The translations under genes were made by a program, and so were the position numbers. A DNA stretch of 17,911 nucleotides. Origin: Fidelibacterota bacterium UBA6531. Its GTDB lineage: Bacteria; Fidelibacterota; Marinisomatia; Marinisomatales; TCS55. This document shows positions 15,540 to 17,911 of this stretch, piece after piece; position 1 is the stretch's first letter; the number at the start of each line of letters is the position of its first letter. Location of the stretch: NCBI GenBank assembly GCA_002436185.1, contig DJKX01000011.1:1-17911 (forward strand), given 5' to 3'. The notes below the pieces were generated by a model, which did no database searches, was not told the origin of the DNA, and worked only from the letters and a program-made list of their open reading frames with translations.

Positions 15540-16658
15540 CTAAAACGTCATTCGCAGAGAACTTTGAATCCCGCGGATAATCAGCAATGCGTCAGCGCCG
15601 GTAACAGACCCTGAAGGATTGAAATTCCCCGTAATCATATCCGCTTGCATGATACCTCGTTCAGCACAAAGGGCCATTGCATTGTAAGCAAAATGACTGC
15701 TGGGTACGTCGCTGAAACGAGAAGGACTTTCACCAAAATACCGTGTTTCCAATCCAGCATCCCGTGTCGCGACGACCAATAAACGCTGCACAGCCATGGC
15801 GTATTCAGCTCTTGAAATAACTTCATCGGGATAAAATTTTCTGTCCGGACTTACTTCCAGAACGCTGTATTTCGTCATTTCGTTGATCCATGTTTCTGCC
15901 CAATGTCCGGGGCTATCAATTGGATTTGCTGCTGAACTACCACTTGCGTTGGATTGACCCGGAGTCTGAAATCCACCATTCTGCTGGGGCATTTTGGCAA
16001 ACAATTCGCTGATTTTTAGTTCTTCAGCAAATAATACGGCAAGATCAGCACGGGTTATCTTTTCGTGGAGAGCCACTTTTTTCCCAACGGGAGTCCCCGG
16101 CATAGCCCGGACGATTTTCTGGGCTAGATTCCACTTGACATCTGCTTTTCCGGCGTAATCACCTTTCTTTGCCACAACTTTTCGGAAATACGACCCGGCG
16201 TCTTCAAATTCATAATTGTACAAATGAGCAACGCCGTAATAGTACAATGATGCTTCGTGATTTTTCTTTCGTTTGAGTGCTTTATCCAGCAGTTTTGTTG
16301 CGCGCTTAAACCATTTCTTTTCATGCTCACGCAATGTAATCCATACTCGTGCACCCAATGCCAACACATCGGGATCTTTTTTACCTTTACTTACACCTTT
16401 ATCCACATTTTTTTTGGCTTCTTTAACGTTTCCAAGGTGTGCGTGTGCGAGTCCCAAGCCGCAATATGCCGGCGCAAATTTTTTGTCGAGATCGACGGAG
16501 CGCTGAAAAGATGTCAATGCTGCATTATATTCCCCAGTTTCTACAGCTCTCATACCCGCTTTAAAATGGTATTCAGGTGTGTCCACATCACTTTGGGGTT
16601 TTTGACTGCAGCCCGCAAGTAAAAAGATTGCAAGTGTAAAATATAGTAAATGTTTCAT
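15540..16658 (-). CDS. TPR- and SLH-domain lipoprotein
   Basis: The 372-aa product has a strong lipobox (LLAGC, Cys17), so it should be a lipid-anchored envelope protein. Residues about 28-190 form four or five TPR-like helix pairs (HFKAGMRAVETGEYNAALTS, then AYCGLGLAHAHLGNVKEAKK, then SLYYYGVAHLYNYEFEDAGS). After a hinge come SLH-type repeats: ITRADLAVLFAEEL (201-214), HWAETWINEM with FYPDEVISRAEYAMAVQRLL (252-294), and FSDVPSSHFAYNAMALCAERG (315-335) with FNPSGSVTGADALLII (346-361). A Gly/Gln/Ser-rich linker (226-247) splits the first SLH unit. SLH domains bind cell-wall polymers, so the protein could tie the membrane to the wall while its TPRs hold partners. It is probably monocistronic, ending at the terminator described above; AAGGG precedes the ATG. 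Confidence 0.87.
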   Translation of the reverse strand: MKHLLYFTLAIFLLAGCSQKPQSDVDTPEYHFKAGMRAVETGEYNAALTSFQRSVDLDKKFAPAYCGLGLAHAHLGNVKEAKKNVDKGVSKGKKDPDVLALGARVWITLREHEKKWFKRATKLLDKALKRKKNHEASLYYYGVAHLYNYEFEDAGSYFRKVVAKKGDYAGKADVKWNLAQKIVRAMPGTPVGKKVALHEKITRADLAVLFAEELKISELFAKMPQQNGGFQTPGQSNASGSSAANPIDSPGHWAETWINEMTKYSVLEVSPDRKFYPDEVISRAEYAMAVQRLLVVATRDAGLETRYFGESPSRFSDVPSSHFAYNAMALCAERGIMQADMITGNFNPSGSVTGADALLIIRGIQSSLRMTF

Positions 16659-16832
16659 GGTAGAACCCTTTTTGGTTAGTAATCTTGCTGGAATATAGGG
16701 TAAAATTGATAGAAAATAAAGCCTGTGAATCTTATAATATGATATAGATCACACATAACAATGTTTATCATTGCAAATCGGGGTACAATTAGATAATTTA
16801 ACTCAATAATCAATGCAGGGGATTAATAAAGA
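16659..16832. promoter_or_regulatory. Divergent promoter region between the SLH-TPR lipoprotein and FlgT-like genes
   Basis: These 174 AT-rich bases separate two divergent starts, so at least two promoters must lie here. On the plus side TTGCAA (16771-16776) and GATAAT (16792-16797) are near-consensus but 15 bp apart; TACAAT at 16784-16789 is another possible -10. On the minus side TATATT (complement of 16692-16697) could be a -10 with a poor -35. GGGGA at 16818-16822 is a plausible ribosome binding site for the ATG at 16833. Individual elements are tentative. Confidence 0.5.
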
Positions 16833-17911
16833 ATGAAGGTCTTTTTACATACTAAAACGATTTGTATAGCTATCTGTTTAACCATATCGTTCATTTGGGC
16901 TCAGGGACAAACGGCTCAGGGAGTCGGATATGGGCAAACAAAAGATGCAGCTATTGAACAGGCAAAACGAGATGCTGTAGAAGTAGGATTAGGTGCGTTT
17001 ATTTCCTCTGAAACAGTCGTAACCGCCACATCCTTAAGTGATAATATATATTCCAAGGCCCAAGGGTTTATAAAAACATTTAAAATCGTTTCTGAAAACC
17101 AAGGGCCCGATGGTCTTTGGGAAATAACCATTGACGCGGAAGTAACTCAAATGCTGGACCAAGTCATGCAGGATGAGGCCGCGCTCCAAACTTTGCTGAA
17201 TGCCATGAATCGTCCCCGTATAATTTTTATGATCAGGGAAGAGAATCTTATTGACAATACTCCCACTGATTTTGCTGAAACGAAATTATTAAGCATGTTT
17301 TATGAAAAAGGGTTTGATGTCGTAGATCGCCAATTGGTAGCAGCTTTAAAAGGTCAACCTGATTATGAAAGTGCTCTTGCGGGAAACGTATCTGCCGCAG
17401 CAACAATTGCAACACAGTTGGGAGCGGAAGTGATTGTTATTGGTATGGCAAAGATTTCATCCGGCGGAAAGGTGTATAATATGTATTCCGGCCAAGCCGA
17501 CATTAACGGTAAAATAGTTCGCGCAGATACAGGTGAAATTCTGGCTGTTGTTCCAAATGCTCATGGTAAAAAACCGCACATTTCAATATCAACCGCAGGA
17601 GTAAACGCTACAAATGATGCAGCGGAAAAATTAGGGAATGAAATAATCAGGCAACTAATCCAAAAATGGAGTACACAGCAATCTAATTTCATCAAAGTAT
17701 ATATTATTTTGAAAAATGCAGACTTTATGTCTTACATGACATTTGAATCATTTTTAAAAGCACAGACTGTTTCGGGAATCAGGAATGCTTACGCCAAAAG
17801 TTTGAATGAAAGTGTAGCAGAATTTGAGATTGAATTCGAAGGGAAAGCCCAAGCGTTGGCCATGGGTTTAAGCCGAACGTCTCCCGATGGATTAGATTTT
17901 AAAGTTACCGG
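16833..17911 (+). CDS. FlgT-like exported protein, C-terminus cut by window edge
   Basis: The frame is open from the ATG at 16833 to the right edge (359 codons, no stop). A signal peptide spans residues 1-24 (TICIAICLTISFIWAQ). Residues 29-110 match the LPP20/FlgT N-terminal fold: GVGYGQTKDAAIEQAKRDAV, a helix, then a strand pair ending WEITIDAEVT. Residues 127-280 resemble FlgT_M/CsgG: RPRIIFMI, FYEKGFDVVDRQLVAAL (156-172) and IATQLGAEVIVIGMAKI (192-208), with ISTAGVNATNDAAEKLGNEI as the final helix. Residues 288 onward begin a further alpha/beta domain. FlgT itself builds an outer-membrane ring around Vibrio flagella, but no flagellar gene is visible here, so another envelope role is likely. 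It is divergent from the SLH-TPR lipoprotein gene. Confidence 0.82.
   Translation, partial: MKVFLHTKTICIAICLTISFIWAQGQTAQGVGYGQTKDAAIEQAKRDAVEVGLGAFISSETVVTATSLSDNIYSKAQGFIKTFKIVSENQGPDGLWEITIDAEVTQMLDQVMQDEAALQTLLNAMNRPRIIFMIREENLIDNTPTDFAETKLLSMFYEKGFDVVDRQLVAALKGQPDYESALAGNVSAAATIATQLGAEVIVIGMAKISSGGKVYNMYSGQADINGKIVRADTGEILAVVPNAHGKKPHISISTAGVNATNDAAEKLGNEIIRQLIQKWSTQQSNFIKVYIILKNADFMSYMTFESFLKAQTVSGIRNAYAKSLNESVAEFEIEFEGKAQALAMGLSRTSPDGLDFKVT

Noticed and set aside
16257..16622. 121-codon Cys/Phe-rich plus-strand ORF opposite the SLH-TPR lipoprotein
   Set aside because: It is the reverse reading of Lys-rich TPR codons; composition explains it.
16724..16753. TGTGA ... TCACA inverted pair resembling a CRP/FNR operator
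   Set aside because: The half-sites are 20 nt apart, whereas CRP-type sites have about 6; treated as chance in AT-rich DNA.
1..17911. tRNA, rRNA, CRISPR array, insertion sequence or prophage genes
   Set aside because: Reading both strands showed no cloverleaf-like gaps, regular spaced repeats, transposase motifs or terminal inverted repeats; nearly all DNA is ordinary coding sequence.

Overview
The window looks like chromosomal DNA from a Gram-negative (diderm) bacterium with moderately low GC. Genes are densely packed, Shine-Dalgarno sites are weak or absent for most of them, and many products are exported or outer-membrane proteins (signal peptides, two lipoproteins, beta-barrel-like proteins). 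The combination of SLH/TPR lipoproteins, FlgT/CsgG-type envelope proteins and a secreted PQQ-type sugar dehydrogenase suggests the Marinimicrobia (SAR406)/FCB area. That placement is an inference from gene style only and is not proven.

Layout from left to right. (1) 1-2014, minus strand: a secreted gluzincin metallopeptidase cut by the left edge, coupled by a 4-nt overlap to pcm (protein repair methyltransferase). (2) 2060-3289, plus strand: a secreted ENPP-type phosphodiesterase, divergent from pcm and converging tail to tail with the next block. (3) 3283-15480, minus strand: a run of 13 genes. In transcription order they are: a PAP2_3-type membrane protein, an unknown lipoprotein, a small exported protein, a SufS-like class V PLP enzyme, a small exported protein, ligA, an exported PAP2 phosphatase, a secreted sugar dehydrogenase, a 107-aa unknown, an ABC ATPase with its permease, a barrel-like outer-membrane protein, and a CsgG/FlgT-like protein with a barrel-like C-terminus. 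Stop/start overlaps join many of them, and two start at TTG. (4) 15487-15513: a strong terminator lying directly against the first gene of that run. (5) 15540-16658, minus: a TPR+SLH lipoprotein, divergent across 174 bp from (6) a FlgT-like exported protein cut by the right edge.

Housekeeping functions (ligA, pcm, ABC exporter) are mixed with envelope and secreted proteins, so the long run is best read as a compact transcription unit rather than one pathway. No tRNA, rRNA, CRISPR array, insertion sequence or prophage was seen. The most promising uncharacterised theme is envelope architecture: a three-part CsgG-like/FlgT_C-like/barrel protein, a FlgT-like protein with no flagellar neighbours, and an SLH-TPR lipoprotein beside it.
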